A DNA stretch of 64,000 nucleotides, taken from positions 1 through 64,000 of the forward strand of contig NZ_AUBC01000007.1 in the NCBI RefSeq assembly GCF_000429045.1, written 5' to 3'. The DNA comes from Salinarimonas rosea DSM 21201. Its GTDB lineage: Bacteria; Pseudomonadota; Alphaproteobacteria; Rhizobiales; Beijerinckiaceae. Below are positions 33,653 through 42,389 of this stretch, in pieces (position 1 is the stretch's first letter; each line of letters opens with the position of its first letter). The notes beneath the pieces were generated by a model. That model was given only the letters and a program-made list of their open reading frames with translations, did no database searches and had not been told where the DNA came from. Made by a program: the position numbers and the translations under genes.

Positions 33653-36648
33653 AAGGTCGGCACGACGAAGAGCGTGAACAGCGTGCCGACCGTGATGCCG
33701 GAGAAGATCACGAGGCCCATGGAGAAGCGCGCCGCCGCGCCCGCGCCCTCCGCCGTCATCAGCGGCACGACGCCGAGCGCGGTGGCCGCCGTGGTCATCA
33801 GGATCGGGCGAAGCCGCAGCTTGGCGGAGGCGACCATCGCCGCCTCGCGGGTGAGCCCCTTCTCGCGCCGCAGCTGGTTCGCGAACTCGACGAGCAGGAT
33901 GCCGTGCTTTGTGATGAGGCCGATCAGGGTGATCAGGCCCACCTGCGTGTAGATGTTGAGCGTCGCGAGGCCGAGGTTCAGCGGCACGATGACGCCGAAG
34001 ATCGACAGCGGCACCGACATCAGGATCACGAACGGATCGCGGAAGCTCTCGAACTGCGCCGCGAGCACGAGGTAGATCACCACGATCGCGAGCGCGAAGG
34101 CGATGGCGATGGTGTTGCCCTCGCCGACCTCGAGCCGCGACTGGGCGGCGTAGTCGATGTAGAACCCGTCCGGCAGGATGCGCTCGGCGATCGAGACGAT
34201 CTCGGCAAGCCCGTCGCCGGTGGAGACGCCCGGCAGCGGCAGCGCCGAGATGGTCGCCGAGTTGAGCTGGTTGAACTGCTCGATCGTCGCCGCCGCGACG
34301 CCGGTGTCGATGTTCGCGATGGCCGAGAGCGGCACCATGGCGCCGCTGCGCGAGCGCACGTAGAGCTCGCCGAGCCGCTCGGGGTTGTTCCGGTATTGGG
34401 CCGGCACCTGCATGATCACGTCGTAGCTGTTCGAATCCCGGTCGAACTGCGAGATCGCCCCGCCGCCGACGAGGAGGCCCAGCGTGGCGCCCACCTGCGA
34501 GGCGGGCACGTCGAGCGCCGCCGCGCGGTCGCGGTCGATTGTCACCACGACCTCCGTCGTGTCGAAGGACAGCGAGTTCTGCACCACGATGAAGCGGCCG
34601 GACGCCTGCGCCTCCTGCCGGATCCGCTCGGCGACTTCATAGACGTTCGCCGGCGAGCTCGTGGTCTGGATCACGACCGAGATCGGCAGCCCGCCGCCCG
34701 CGCCCGGCAGGGTCGGCGGCGCGAAGACGAAGGCCTGGACGCCGGTGATCCCGGCGATGCGCGCCTGGAGGTCCTGCTGGATCTCCGCCTGGCTGCGCTC
34801 GCGCTCGGCCCAGTCGTCGAAGGCCCACAAGGCGATGCCGGAATTCGTCTGCCCGCCGAAGCCGACGATGGAGAAGTTCGCCGACAGCTCCGGCAGGTCC
34901 TGCGTGCGCGCGCGCATCTCGTCGATGTAGGTGCGCGTGTAGTCCGAGGTGGCGTAGGCGGGCGCGTTCACGATCGCGAACAGCGCCCCGACGTCCTCCT
35001 CCGGCGCCAGCTCGCTCGACGTCTTGGTGAACAGGAAGCCCGTCACGCCGACGAGCGCGACGACGACGAAGATCGTCACGGCGCGGTACCGCAGCGAGCC
35101 CGCGACGCGGCGCTCGTACCAGCCCTCGAGCCCGCCGAAGCCGCGGTCGAGCACGTCCTGGAAGCGGCTGTGGCCGCCCTTCAGCACCCGCGCCGCCATC
35201 ATCGGCGAGATCGTGAGCGCGACGACGCCGGAGATGAAAACCGCGCCGGCGAGCGTCACCGCGAACTCCCGGAAGAGCGCGCCGGTGAGGCCGCCGGTGA
35301 AGAAGAGCGGCGTGAACACGGCGACCAGCGTCAGCATCATCGCGACGATGGAGCCGAACAGCTCCTTCATCGAGACGAAGGCGGCACGCGCCGGGTTCAT
35401 GCCCTCGTCGACGTGGCGCTGCACGTTCTCGACGACGATGATCGCGTCGTCCACCACGAGGCCGATGGCGAGCACCATCGCGAGCAGCGTGAGCAGGTTG
35501 ATGGAATAGCCCATCAGCAGGAGGATGAAGAGCGTGCCCACGAGCGAGAGCGGGATCGCGACCAGCGGCAGCGACACGGCCCGGAACGAGCCGAGGAACA
35601 GCAGCGTGATCACCGCGACGATGACGGTGGCCTCGATGATCGTGCGGAAGACCTCGTCGATCGAGGCGCCGATCTGCTCGGTCGAATCGTACATGAGCGT
35701 GAGGCTCATGCCGTCGGGCAGCGTCGCCTGGATGGCGGGGATCTCCTCGAGCACGGCCGCGGCCATGTCGAGCGGGTTCGCGCCGGGCGTCGGGTAGAGC
35801 CCGATGAAGGTGCCCGGCTCGCCGTTGAAGTCGACGATCGTGTCGGTCGATTCCGCCGCGAGCTCCACCCGCGCGACGTCGCGCAGGCGCACCACGTCGT
35901 CGCCCTGCCCCGAGAGCGGCAGCTGGGCGAAGGCTTCGGGCGTCTGCAGCGTCGAGCGCATCGTGATCGGGTAGGTGACGAGCTCGTTGCGCGTGCGCCC
36001 CGGGGCCGAGAGGAAGTTCGAGGCGTCGATCGCCCCGCGCACCTCGGCAGCGGTGAGCCCGCGCGCGGCGAGCCGCACGGGGTCGATCCACACCCGCATC
36101 GCGTACTTGGCGCCGCCGAGGACCTCGGTCTCCGCGACGCCGGGGATCGTCGACATGCGCGGGCGGACGACGCGCTCGATGTACTCCGTCACCTGCTCCG
36201 CGGTCATGTTCGGGTTCTGCACCGCGAAGTACATGGTGGCGAAGGTCATGCCCGTGCCCTTCACGATCGCCGGGTCCTCGGCGTCGGGGGGCAGGCTGGA
36301 GCGGACCTCGTTGACCTTCGACATCACCTCGGTGAGGGCGGCGTCCGGGTCGGAGCCGAGCCGCATGTTGACGGTCACGACCGACGCCGAGGGGCGCGAC
36401 TGCGTGGTGACGTAGTCGACGTTCTCCGTCGTCGCGACCGCGCGCGCGATCGGCGAGGTGACGAAGCCCTGGATCAGCTCGGCGGAGGCGCCGGGATAGA
36501 GCGTCGTGATCGTGACGACGGTCTCGTCCACCTCCGGGTACTGCCGCGTCTGGAGCCCGAACAGGCCCTGGAAGCCCAGCAGCAGGATCAGGAGCCCCAG
36601 CACCGTCGAGAGGACCGGGCGCTTGATGAAGATGTCGGAGGGGCTCAT
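33559..36648 (-). CDS. RND efflux transporter, inner membrane pump
   Basis: The 1029-residue protein is a full RND pump. It begins MSPSDIFIKRPVLSTVLGLLIL and has two repeats, each with a large periplasmic loop, and the proton-relay helix AMVLAIGLVVDDAIIVVENVQRH with the paired Asp. The sequence resembles MexK/AcrB-like HAE1 drug pumps rather than metal pumps. It would expel hydrophobic compounds together with the adaptor encoded upstream and an outer membrane channel not found nearby. Its start overlaps the adaptor stop (ATGA). Confidence 0.92.
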   Translation of the reverse strand: MSPSDIFIKRPVLSTVLGLLILLLGFQGLFGLQTRQYPEVDETVVTITTLYPGASAELIQGFVTSPIARAVATTENVDYVTTQSRPSASVVTVNMRLGSDPDAALTEVMSKVNEVRSSLPPDAEDPAIVKGTGMTFATMYFAVQNPNMTAEQVTEYIERVVRPRMSTIPGVAETEVLGGAKYAMRVWIDPVRLAARGLTAAEVRGAIDASNFLSAPGRTRNELVTYPITMRSTLQTPEAFAQLPLSGQGDDVVRLRDVARVELAAESTDTIVDFNGEPGTFIGLYPTPGANPLDMAAAVLEEIPAIQATLPDGMSLTLMYDSTEQIGASIDEVFRTIIEATVIVAVITLLFLGSFRAVSLPLVAIPLSLVGTLFILLLMGYSINLLTLLAMVLAIGLVVDDAIIVVENVQRHVDEGMNPARAAFVSMKELFGSIVAMMLTLVAVFTPLFFTGGLTGALFREFAVTLAGAVFISGVVALTISPMMAARVLKGGHSRFQDVLDRGFGGLEGWYERRVAGSLRYRAVTIFVVVALVGVTGFLFTKTSSELAPEEDVGALFAIVNAPAYATSDYTRTYIDEMRARTQDLPELSANFSIVGFGGQTNSGIALWAFDDWAERERSQAEIQQDLQARIAGITGVQAFVFAPPTLPGAGGGLPISVVIQTTSSPANVYEVAERIRQEAQASGRFIVVQNSLSFDTTEVVVTIDRDRAAALDVPASQVGATLGLLVGGGAISQFDRDSNSYDVIMQVPAQYRNNPERLGELYVRSRSGAMVPLSAIANIDTGVAAATIEQFNQLNSATISALPLPGVSTGDGLAEIVSIAERILPDGFYIDYAAQSRLEVGEGNTIAIAFALAIVVIYLVLAAQFESFRDPFVILMSVPLSIFGVIVPLNLGLATLNIYTQVGLITLIGLITKHGILLVEFANQLRREKGLTREAAMVASAKLRLRPILMTTAATALGVVPLMTAEGAGAAARFSMGLVIFSGITVGTLFTLFVVPTFYTLVSRRELEPELTETGERAAPAGAPSPAE

Positions 36649-37760
36649 CGGGCGGCGCTCGCGGCTTCGGGGGGCGCGGAGGGATCGCCCGTCTCCTCCA
36701 GGACGACGGGCATGTTGTTCGACAGCCGGTTCTGCCCGGCCGTGACGACGCGGTCGCCGGGCGCGAGCCCCGATGCGATCTCGATCAGCCCCTCGGTGCG
36801 CCGGCCGGGCTGGACGAAGACCTGGTCGAGGACGAGGCCCTCGCCCTCCTCCGCCGCCACGACGCGATAGACGAAGTCTCCGTAGAGGCTCGAGACGAGC
36901 GCGGTCTGCGGTACGGCGACGACCCCGTCCTCCTGCGGCTGCTCGATGGCGATGCGCACGAACTGGCCCGGCGTCAGCACGCCGCCCTCGTTCGAGACCG
37001 TGCCGCGCACCGCGAAGAGCCGGCTCGCCGGGTCGACGCGCGGGTCGATGCCCACGATCTCCCCGGTGATCTCGCCCGAAACGCCTTCGCCCGAGACGCG
37101 GATCGGCTGGCCGATCGCCACGTCCGGCAGGCGCTGCTCGGGCAGCGAGAAGTCGACGCGCATCGTGTCGAGGTCCTGGAGCGTGGCGACGACGGTTCCC
37201 GGCGTGATGTATTGCCCGAGCTCCACCCGCGGCAGGCCGATCGTGCCGGAGAAGGGCGCGACGAGGCGGCGCTGCTCCAGCACCGCCACCGCGCGGGCGA
37301 GCTGCGCCTCCGACGAGCGGACCGCCGATTCGGCGTTGGCCACGTTCACCTCGGTGCCGGCGCCGCGGCTGCGCAGGTCGCGGGCGCGGGCGAGGTCCTG
37401 CTCGTCGAGCGCGAGGCGCGTGCGCGCGGCGTCGACGTCCGCCTGCTGCACGGCGTCGTCGAGCCGCACCAGCAGCTCGCCCTCCGAGACCCCCTCGTTC
37501 GAGACGAAGGCGATCTCGCGCACGATGCCGGCGGCCTCGACCGTCAGCTCGACGCCGCGTGCGGCGTTGACCGTGCCGATCGTCTCGATCGTCGGGCGCC
37601 AGGTGGCGGGCTCGAGCGTGATCGCGGAGACCGTGGCGGGCTGCACGGGCATGTTCGCGAAGAAATCCGCGATCATCCGGTCCCGGAACAGGTTGAACCC
37701 GACGAGCCCGCCGCCGACGAGGGCGACGAGGACGATGGCGATCAGGAAGCGCTTGATCAT
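36645..37760 (-). CDS. RND efflux periplasmic adaptor (HlyD/MFP family)
   Basis: The 371-residue protein has an N-terminal membrane anchor (residues 5-25), a lipoyl half-motif GVELTVEAAGIVREIAFVSNEGVSEGELLVRLD, a helical hairpin (about 105-170), the second lipoyl half (APFSGTIGLPRVELGQYITPG), and beta-barrel and membrane-proximal domains. It bridges the inner membrane pump to an outer membrane channel. The pump gene follows with a 4-bp overlap. Expression is probably repressed by the divergent TetR regulator. Confidence 0.92.
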   Translation of the reverse strand: MIKRFLIAIVLVALVGGGLVGFNLFRDRMIADFFANMPVQPATVSAITLEPATWRPTIETIGTVNAARGVELTVEAAGIVREIAFVSNEGVSEGELLVRLDDAVQQADVDAARTRLALDEQDLARARDLRSRGAGTEVNVANAESAVRSSEAQLARAVAVLEQRRLVAPFSGTIGLPRVELGQYITPGTVVATLQDLDTMRVDFSLPEQRLPDVAIGQPIRVSGEGVSGEITGEIVGIDPRVDPASRLFAVRGTVSNEGGVLTPGQFVRIAIEQPQEDGVVAVPQTALVSSLYGDFVYRVVAAEEGEGLVLDQVFVQPGRRTEGLIEIASGLAPGDRVVTAGQNRLSNNMPVVLEETGDPSAPPEAASAAR

Positions 37761-37845
37761 GGGTCGGCTCGTGGTCGGGGGAGAGGCTCGATCGCGGCGA
37801 GGCTTGCGCGACGCGGCCCGGCACGTGTACGGTTTCCGTGGTGTA

Positions 37846-37859
37846 CCGTCCGGACGGTT
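37846..37859. promoter_or_regulatory. 14-bp palindrome, probable TetR operator
   Basis: ACCGTCCGGACGGT is a perfect palindrome centred between the divergent adaptor and TetR genes, 41-54 bp before the TetR start. Half-sites of the type ACGGT/ACCGT recur on both sides (near 37830 and 37869). Its place and symmetry fit a TetR binding site that represses both genes. Confidence 0.65.
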
Positions 37860-37899
37860 GGGAACTGGACCGTTCGGGCGCGCGTGTCAAGGAGGAACC

Positions 37900-38430
37900 G
37901 TGACGGCCGGGACGGAAGGCACGCGCGCGCGCATCCTGCGGGCGGCTCTCGAGATCGCGCACGAGGCGGGCTCCGTCTCGCTGGAGGCGGTCGCGGCGAA
38001 GGCGGGGGTCTCCAAGGGCGGGCTCCTCTATCACTTCCCCTCGAAGGCGGCGCTCCTGCGCGGCCTGGTGGAGGAGCAGCTCGCGCGTTTCGAGGCGGCG
38101 CTCGGCACCGAGGCGGCGGCGTCCCGTCACGATGGCGTGATCGGCGCCTATATCGAGACCTTCGTCACCCAGCGCCTGTGCGACGCGCCACCGAGCGCCG
38201 GCATGCTCCCGGCCCTGGTCGAGGACCCGGCCATCCTGGAGCCGGTGCGCCTGCGCGAGCGCGGCTTCCTCGACGCGATCCGCGCCAATGCCGCTGACCC
38301 GAACGAGGCGACGATCGCCTACCTCGCCCTCCACGGCCTGGCGCTCATGCGCCTGCTGGGCATCGACATGCTGGGCGAGGACGAGCGCGCGGCGATCCTC
38401 GCGCGGATGCGCGGGGGTGACGCGCGCTGA
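37900..38430 (+). CDS. TetR-family repressor of the efflux genes
   Basis: The 176-residue protein has an N-terminal helix-turn-helix: TRARILRAALEIAHEAGSVSLEAVAAKAGVSKGGLLYHFPSKAALL spans the TetR signature. The remaining helices form the ligand-binding domain, with a C-terminal half like TetR_C of the AcrR/NalC-like group. The start is GTG with GGAGGAACC upstream. Divergent placement next to the RND genes, with a palindrome between, points to local repression relieved by pump substrates. Confidence 0.88.
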   Translation: MTAGTEGTRARILRAALEIAHEAGSVSLEAVAAKAGVSKGGLLYHFPSKAALLRGLVEEQLARFEAALGTEAAASRHDGVIGAYIETFVTQRLCDAPPSAGMLPALVEDPAILEPVRLRERGFLDAIRANAADPNEATIAYLALHGLALMRLLGIDMLGEDERAAILARMRGGDAR

Positions 38431-38445
38431 CGGGCGGCGCCGCGC

Positions 38446-39273
38446 TCACCCTTCCGCCTCGCGCGCCGCGTCGGCCATCTCCTTCAGCACCCGCCGCAGC
38501 CGTCCGCCCTCGCTCACCCGCTCGGGGAACGGCACCCGCGCGGTGAGGTCGCCGGCGGCGAGGTCGATGCCGTCCGGGTCGATGCCGGTGGCGCGCCAGT
38601 CGCCGTCCGCTGCCCCGGCGAGACGGGTGGCGTAGAGGGCGAGCGCCTCGCGGTGGTCCGCGTTCATGTGGGCGACCGCGCTCTCCTCGAGCGCGAGCAG
38701 GCTCTGCGCGTCGTCGATGCGCGTGAGGAGATCGTCGCGCGAGACTGCCATCGCCCGGGCGAAGCCGCCGTTGAGGTGCGCGCCCTCGACCGCCATGCGG
38801 AACACGGCGAAGTCGCCGAAGCCGGCGTAGAGCTTGGCCTTCGGGTGGCGGGCGAGGAAGCGGGCGCGGGCGCGCGGGTCGTCGGCGGGCGCGATCCGCC
38901 CGATCACGGTGAGGCGCGGATGGGCGAGCGGGTCGCCTCTGCCGCGCTCCGCGAGGAGCACGCTCGCGCGCGGGTCGGCGGCGAGGTTGGCGGTGTGGCC
39001 GGACAGGCGCGACAGCAGGAAGAGCGGCGCGCCGTCGACGTCGGTCGCCACCGTCACCAGCGTGGCGAAGGGGAAGCCGGCCGCGCGGTCGAGCGTCGCG
39101 AGCGCGCCGGCGCGCACGCCGCGCAAGAGCCCCTTCGCCACGGCGAGCCCGTCGTAGGCGGGGTCGGGCCCGACGCGCTCCAGGATCGCCTTCGCCTCCT
39201 CCGAGACGCCGCTTTCCCCGGGATTGGCGCCGCCGCCCGCGCCGCCACGATCCACCTGCACCATCGCCGCCAC
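38446..39273 (-). CDS. HugZ-like pyridoxamine-5'-phosphate-oxidase family protein
   Basis: The 275-residue protein has a split-barrel FMN-binding-type N-terminal domain (LRGVRAGALATLDRAAGFPFATLVTVATD; RLTVIGRI) and a C-terminal DUF2470 domain with AVAHMNADHREALALYA. This combination is found in HugZ haem oxygenases and in many uncharacterised relatives. Haem breakdown is possible, but the haem ligands cannot be assigned confidently. ATG 39273 and ATG 39264 are both possible. It ends 15 bp from the convergent TetR gene and is divergent from chvI. Confidence 0.8.
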   Translation of the reverse strand: MAAMVQVDRGGAGGGANPGESGVSEEAKAILERVGPDPAYDGLAVAKGLLRGVRAGALATLDRAAGFPFATLVTVATDVDGAPLFLLSRLSGHTANLAADPRASVLLAERGRGDPLAHPRLTVIGRIAPADDPRARARFLARHPKAKLYAGFGDFAVFRMAVEGAHLNGGFARAMAVSRDDLLTRIDDAQSLLALEESAVAHMNADHREALALYATRLAGAADGDWRATGIDPDGIDLAAGDLTARVPFPERVSEGGRLRRVLKEMADAAREAEG

Positions 39274-39456
39274 CCCTTCCGAAAGCTCCCGCCTTTGCCC
39301 ACATGCCGCATGACGTGCTAAACCGCCATGAATTCGGCCGAATTACGAGGCTTGGCGGGTGAGCGACGGTTTCGTCGCACCATCCGCCCGCCTCGGGCGT
39401 TCCCGCCCGGTACCGTGTCGGAACGTGTCCAGGCCGCCAGAGCATCGGGAGCCGTG

Positions 39457-40155
39457 ATGCCCACCATCGCCCTCGTCGACGACGATCGCAACATCCTCAC
39501 CTCGGTGTCCATCGCGCTCGAGGCCGAGGGCTATCGCATCCAGACCTACACGGACGGCGCCTCAGCGCTGGACGGCCTGCGGCAGACGCCGCCGGACCTC
39601 GCGATCTTCGACATCAAGATGCCGCGCATGGACGGCATGGAGCTCCTGCGCCGCCTGCGCCAGAAGTCCGACCTGCCGGTGATCTTCCTCACCTCGAAGG
39701 ACGAGGAAATCGACGAGCTGTTCGGCCTCAAGATGGGCGCCGACGACTTCATCCGGAAGCCGTTCTCGCAGCGCCTGCTGGTGGAGCGCGTCAAGGCGGT
39801 GCTGCGCCGCTTCGCGCCCAAGGACGTCTCCGCGCCCCGCGAGCCGGACACCAAGGCGCTCGAGCGCGGCCAGCTGGTGATGGATCCCGAGCGCCACACC
39901 TGCACCTGGAAGGGCGAGCCGGTGACGCTCACCGTCACCGAGTTCCTGATCCTGCAGTCGCTCGCCCAGCGCCCCGGCGTGGTGAAGTCCCGCAACGCCC
40001 TGATGGACGCGGCCTACGACGACCAGGTCTACGTCGACGACCGCACGATCGACAGCCACATCAAGCGCCTGCGCAAGAAGTTCAAGGTGACCGACCAGAG
40101 CTTCGACATGATCGAGACGCTCTACGGCGTCGGCTACCGCTTCAAGGAAACCTGA
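39457..40155 (+). CDS. chvI: Response regulator ChvI
   Basis: The 232-residue OmpR-class regulator starts [26 protein letters not shown], as in rhizobial ChvI, with the phosphoacceptor Asp in [13 protein letters not shown], Lys in FIRKPF and a C-terminal winged helix ([27 protein letters not shown] to TLYGVGYRF). With ChvG it controls exopolysaccharide, envelope and acid-stress genes. The open frame extends 43 codons upstream, but ATG 39457 with CGGGAG upstream matches the family start. chvG follows after 10 bp. Confidence 0.93.
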   Translation: MPTIALVDDDRNILTSVSIALEAEGYRIQTYTDGASALDGLRQTPPDLAIFDIKMPRMDGMELLRRLRQKSDLPVIFLTSKDEEIDELFGLKMGADDFIRKPFSQRLLVERVKAVLRRFAPKDVSAPREPDTKALERGQLVMDPERHTCTWKGEPVTLTVTEFLILQSLAQRPGVVKSRNALMDAAYDDQVYVDDRTIDSHIKRLRKKFKVTDQSFDMIETLYGVGYRFKET

Positions 40156-40165
40156 GGGAGAACGC

Positions 40166-42112
40166 GTGGACGCACGCCGGCGGGCCGACGGGTACGCGCA
40201 GCAGGAGGACGGGCCGGGGCCGGGCGGCGCCGGCGGAGAGGACGCGCGCACGCCGCCGCGGCGCTCGGCGGTCGCGGCGCTGGCGAAGGGCGGCACGGTC
40301 CGGCGCATGCGTCTCGGCCTGCTCGTGCGCCTGCGCGGCCTGTGGCGGGCGATGGCCGGGCGCGCCTCGTCGAGCCTCGTGCGCCGCATCGTGGTGCTCA
40401 ACCTCGCGGGCCTGGTGGCGCTGTTCTTCGGCTTCCTCTACCTCAACCAGTTCCGCGAGGGGCTGATCGAGGCGCGCGTCCAGAGCCTGCTCACCCAGGG
40501 CGAGATCATCGCCGGCGCCATCGCCGCCTCCGCCGTCGTCGACAGCGACACGATCCTGATCGACCCCGACCGGCTCCTCCAGATGCAGGCCGGCGAGAGC
40601 TCGGTCCTGACCGACGAGCTGTTCTCCCCGCTCGAGTTCTCGATCAGCCCCGAGCAGGTCGCGCCGCTGCTGCGCAGGCTCGTGACGCCGACGCGCACGC
40701 GCGCGCGGGTCTACGACCGCGAGGCGTCGCTGCTGCTGGACACGCGCGCGCTCTACTCGCGCGGCGACATCCTGCGCCTCGACCTGCCGCCGATCGAGAC
40801 GAGCCCGCCCGGCCCCCTGGAGCGCGCCTTCGGGGCTCTGCGCGACTTCTTCGCGCCGACCCGCGCGCCGTCGCTGGAGACGATCGGCCCGACCGACGGG
40901 CGCACCTTCCCCGAGGTGCGCCAGGCCCTGCGCGGCGAGCGCGCGAGCGTGGTGCGGCTCAACCCCGCCGGCGAGACCATCGTCTCGGTCGCGGTGCCGA
41001 TCCAGCGCCAGCGCGCGGTGCGCGGCGTGCTGCTGCTCTCGACCCAGGGCGGGGACATCGACGCGATCATCGCCTCCGAGCGCTTCGCGCTGCTCCAGGT
41101 CTTCATGGTGGCGGCGGGCGTGATGATCGTGCTCTCGCTCATCCTCGCCAACGCCATCGCCGGCCCGGTCTCGCGCCTCGCGGAGGCCGCCGAGCGGGTG
41201 CGCCGGGGCATCAAGTCCCGCCAGGAGATCCCCGACTTCACCGGCCGCTCCGACGAGATCGGCCATCTGTCGGGGGCGCTGCGCGAGATGACGGAGGCGC
41301 TCTACGACCGCATCGAGGCGATCGAGAGCTTCGCCGCGGACGTGGCGCACGAGCTCAAGAACCCGCTCACCTCCCTGCGCAGCGCCGTCGAGACGCTGCC
41401 GCTGGCGCGCTCCGACGACAGCCGCCGGCGGCTGCTCGACATCATCCAGCACGACGTGCGCCGCCTCGACCGGCTGATCTCCGACATCTCCGACGCCTCG
41501 CGGCTCGATGCGGAGCTCGCCCGCTCGGAGGCCGGGCCCGTCGACATTGCCCGGCTGCTGACGGCGGTCGTCTCCATCGCCAACGACGTCCGCCGCCCGG
41601 AGGACGCGCCGATCGACCTCCAGATCCGCCGCCCGGCACGCAAGGGCGACGGCGGGCGCGAGGGCGCGCGGGACGGCGGGCGGGACGGCGGACGCGAGCC
41701 CGGGGACCGCGACGCACGCACCTTCGTCGTCATCGGCCACGACAGCCGCCTCGGCCAGGTCGTGCGCAACCTCCTCGACAACGCCCGCTCCTTCTCGCCG
41801 CCCGGCGCCACGGTCCGCGTGGTGCTGGAGCGCGACGGCGAGGTGATGCGCCTCGTCGTGGAGGACGAGGGGCCGGGCATCCCCGAGCACGCGCTGGAGC
41901 GCGTCTTCGAGCGCTTCTACACCGACCGTCCGGAGCAGGGCTTCGGCCAGAACTCGGGGCTCGGCCTCTCCATCTCGCGCCAGATCGTCCAGGCCCACCG
42001 CGGCTCGATCCGCGCCGAGAACCGGCTGGGCGCCGTCGGCCCCGACGGCGAGCCCCGCCGGCTGGGCGCCCGCTTCGTGGTGACGCTGCCCGCCGTACGG
42101 GAGCGCCACTGA
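40166..42112 (+). CDS. chvG: Sensor histidine kinase ChvG
   Basis: The 648-residue kinase has an N-terminal cytoplasmic extension, a first membrane helix (about 75-93), a periplasmic domain, a second helix (about 310-330), HAMP, the dimerisation box FAADVAHELKNPLTSLRSAVE and an ATPase domain with RNLLDNARSFSPPG, DEGPGIP and GLGLSISRQIV. In relatives the periplasmic inhibitor ExoR controls it; exoR is not seen here. A Gly/Arg/Asp-rich insertion at about residues 492-515 precedes the N-box, and the first 65 residues are unusually long and Gly-rich. The start is GTG with GAGGGAGA upstream. Confidence 0.93.
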   Translation: MDARRRADGYAQQEDGPGPGGAGGEDARTPPRRSAVAALAKGGTVRRMRLGLLVRLRGLWRAMAGRASSSLVRRIVVLNLAGLVALFFGFLYLNQFREGLIEARVQSLLTQGEIIAGAIAASAVVDSDTILIDPDRLLQMQAGESSVLTDELFSPLEFSISPEQVAPLLRRLVTPTRTRARVYDREASLLLDTRALYSRGDILRLDLPPIETSPPGPLERAFGALRDFFAPTRAPSLETIGPTDGRTFPEVRQALRGERASVVRLNPAGETIVSVAVPIQRQRAVRGVLLLSTQGGDIDAIIASERFALLQVFMVAAGVMIVLSLILANAIAGPVSRLAEAAERVRRGIKSRQEIPDFTGRSDEIGHLSGALREMTEALYDRIEAIESFAADVAHELKNPLTSLRSAVETLPLARSDDSRRRLLDIIQHDVRRLDRLISDISDASRLDAELARSEAGPVDIARLLTAVVSIANDVRRPEDAPIDLQIRRPARKGDGGREGARDGGRDGGREPGDRDARTFVVIGHDSRLGQVVRNLLDNARSFSPPGATVRVVLERDGEVMRLVVEDEGPGIPEHALERVFERFYTDRPEQGFGQNSGLGLSISRQIVQAHRGSIRAENRLGAVGPDGEPRRLGARFVVTLPAVRERH

Positions 42113-42120
42113 TGCCGCGG

Positions 42121-42171
42121 TCCGCGGGCTGCACATGCCGTTCGCGCCATCCGCGCCCCCGCGTCCTCCCC
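42121..42171 (+). repeat. 51-bp direct repeat, copy 1
   Basis: This stretch matches 42298-42348 at 49 of 51 positions. The two copies bracket most of a GC-hairpin element between chvG and hprK, and each ends in the CCTCCCC half of a hairpin. Confidence 0.9.
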
Positions 42172-42291
42172 GGAGGGGAGGAGTCCGCGCCTCGGCGCGG
42201 GCGGTGGGGCCGTTCGATCGTGCCGACGAGCCGTACCGCCGCCCACCCCACCCTCCGGCTCTTCGAGCCTCCGTCCTCCCCTGCGGGGAGG
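42165..42291 (+). repeat. Intergenic GC-hairpin element, copy A
   Basis: The 127-bp element begins and ends with CCTCCCC-NNN-GGGGAGG hairpins (42165-42181 and 42275-42291). It contains the shared core at 42198-42216 and a CCCCACCCTCCGGC block near 42245. The same arrangement is found in reverse orientation at 47019-47141 and, degenerate, at 17578-17680. A third hairpin of the same type stands at 42342-42358 at the end of the second direct repeat. Confidence 0.85.
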
Positions 42292-42297
42292 AGGCGG

Positions 42298-42348
42298 TCC
42301 GCGGGCCGCATATGCCGTTCGCGCCATCCGCGCCCCCGCGTCCTCCCC
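42298..42348 (+). repeat. 51-bp direct repeat, copy 2
   Basis: Second copy of the sequence at 42121-42171 (2 mismatches, 126 bp apart edge to edge), ending 41 bp before the hprK start. Together with the element between, it fills the chvG-hprK gap. Confidence 0.9.
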
Positions 42349-42389
42349 TGCGGGGAGGCGGCGACGGCGCAGCCGGTGGGGGACGCCCC

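Noticed and set aside
33559-38334. Very long minus-strand open frame (1591 codons) covering the RND pump and adaptor region
   Set aside because: Only the last 1029 codons have RND similarity; the first part is the opposite frame of the adaptor and TetR genes, kept open by high GC.
42121-42358. CRISPR array suspected from the direct repeat and hairpins between chvG and hprK
   Set aside because: Only two copies, unequal spacing of 126 bp, and no cas genes in the window.
42135-42389. N-terminal extension of HprK through the repeat element
   Set aside because: The reading is low-complexity Pro/Arg/Ala from repeat DNA; the short HprK starting at the GTG matches known alphaproteobacterial forms.
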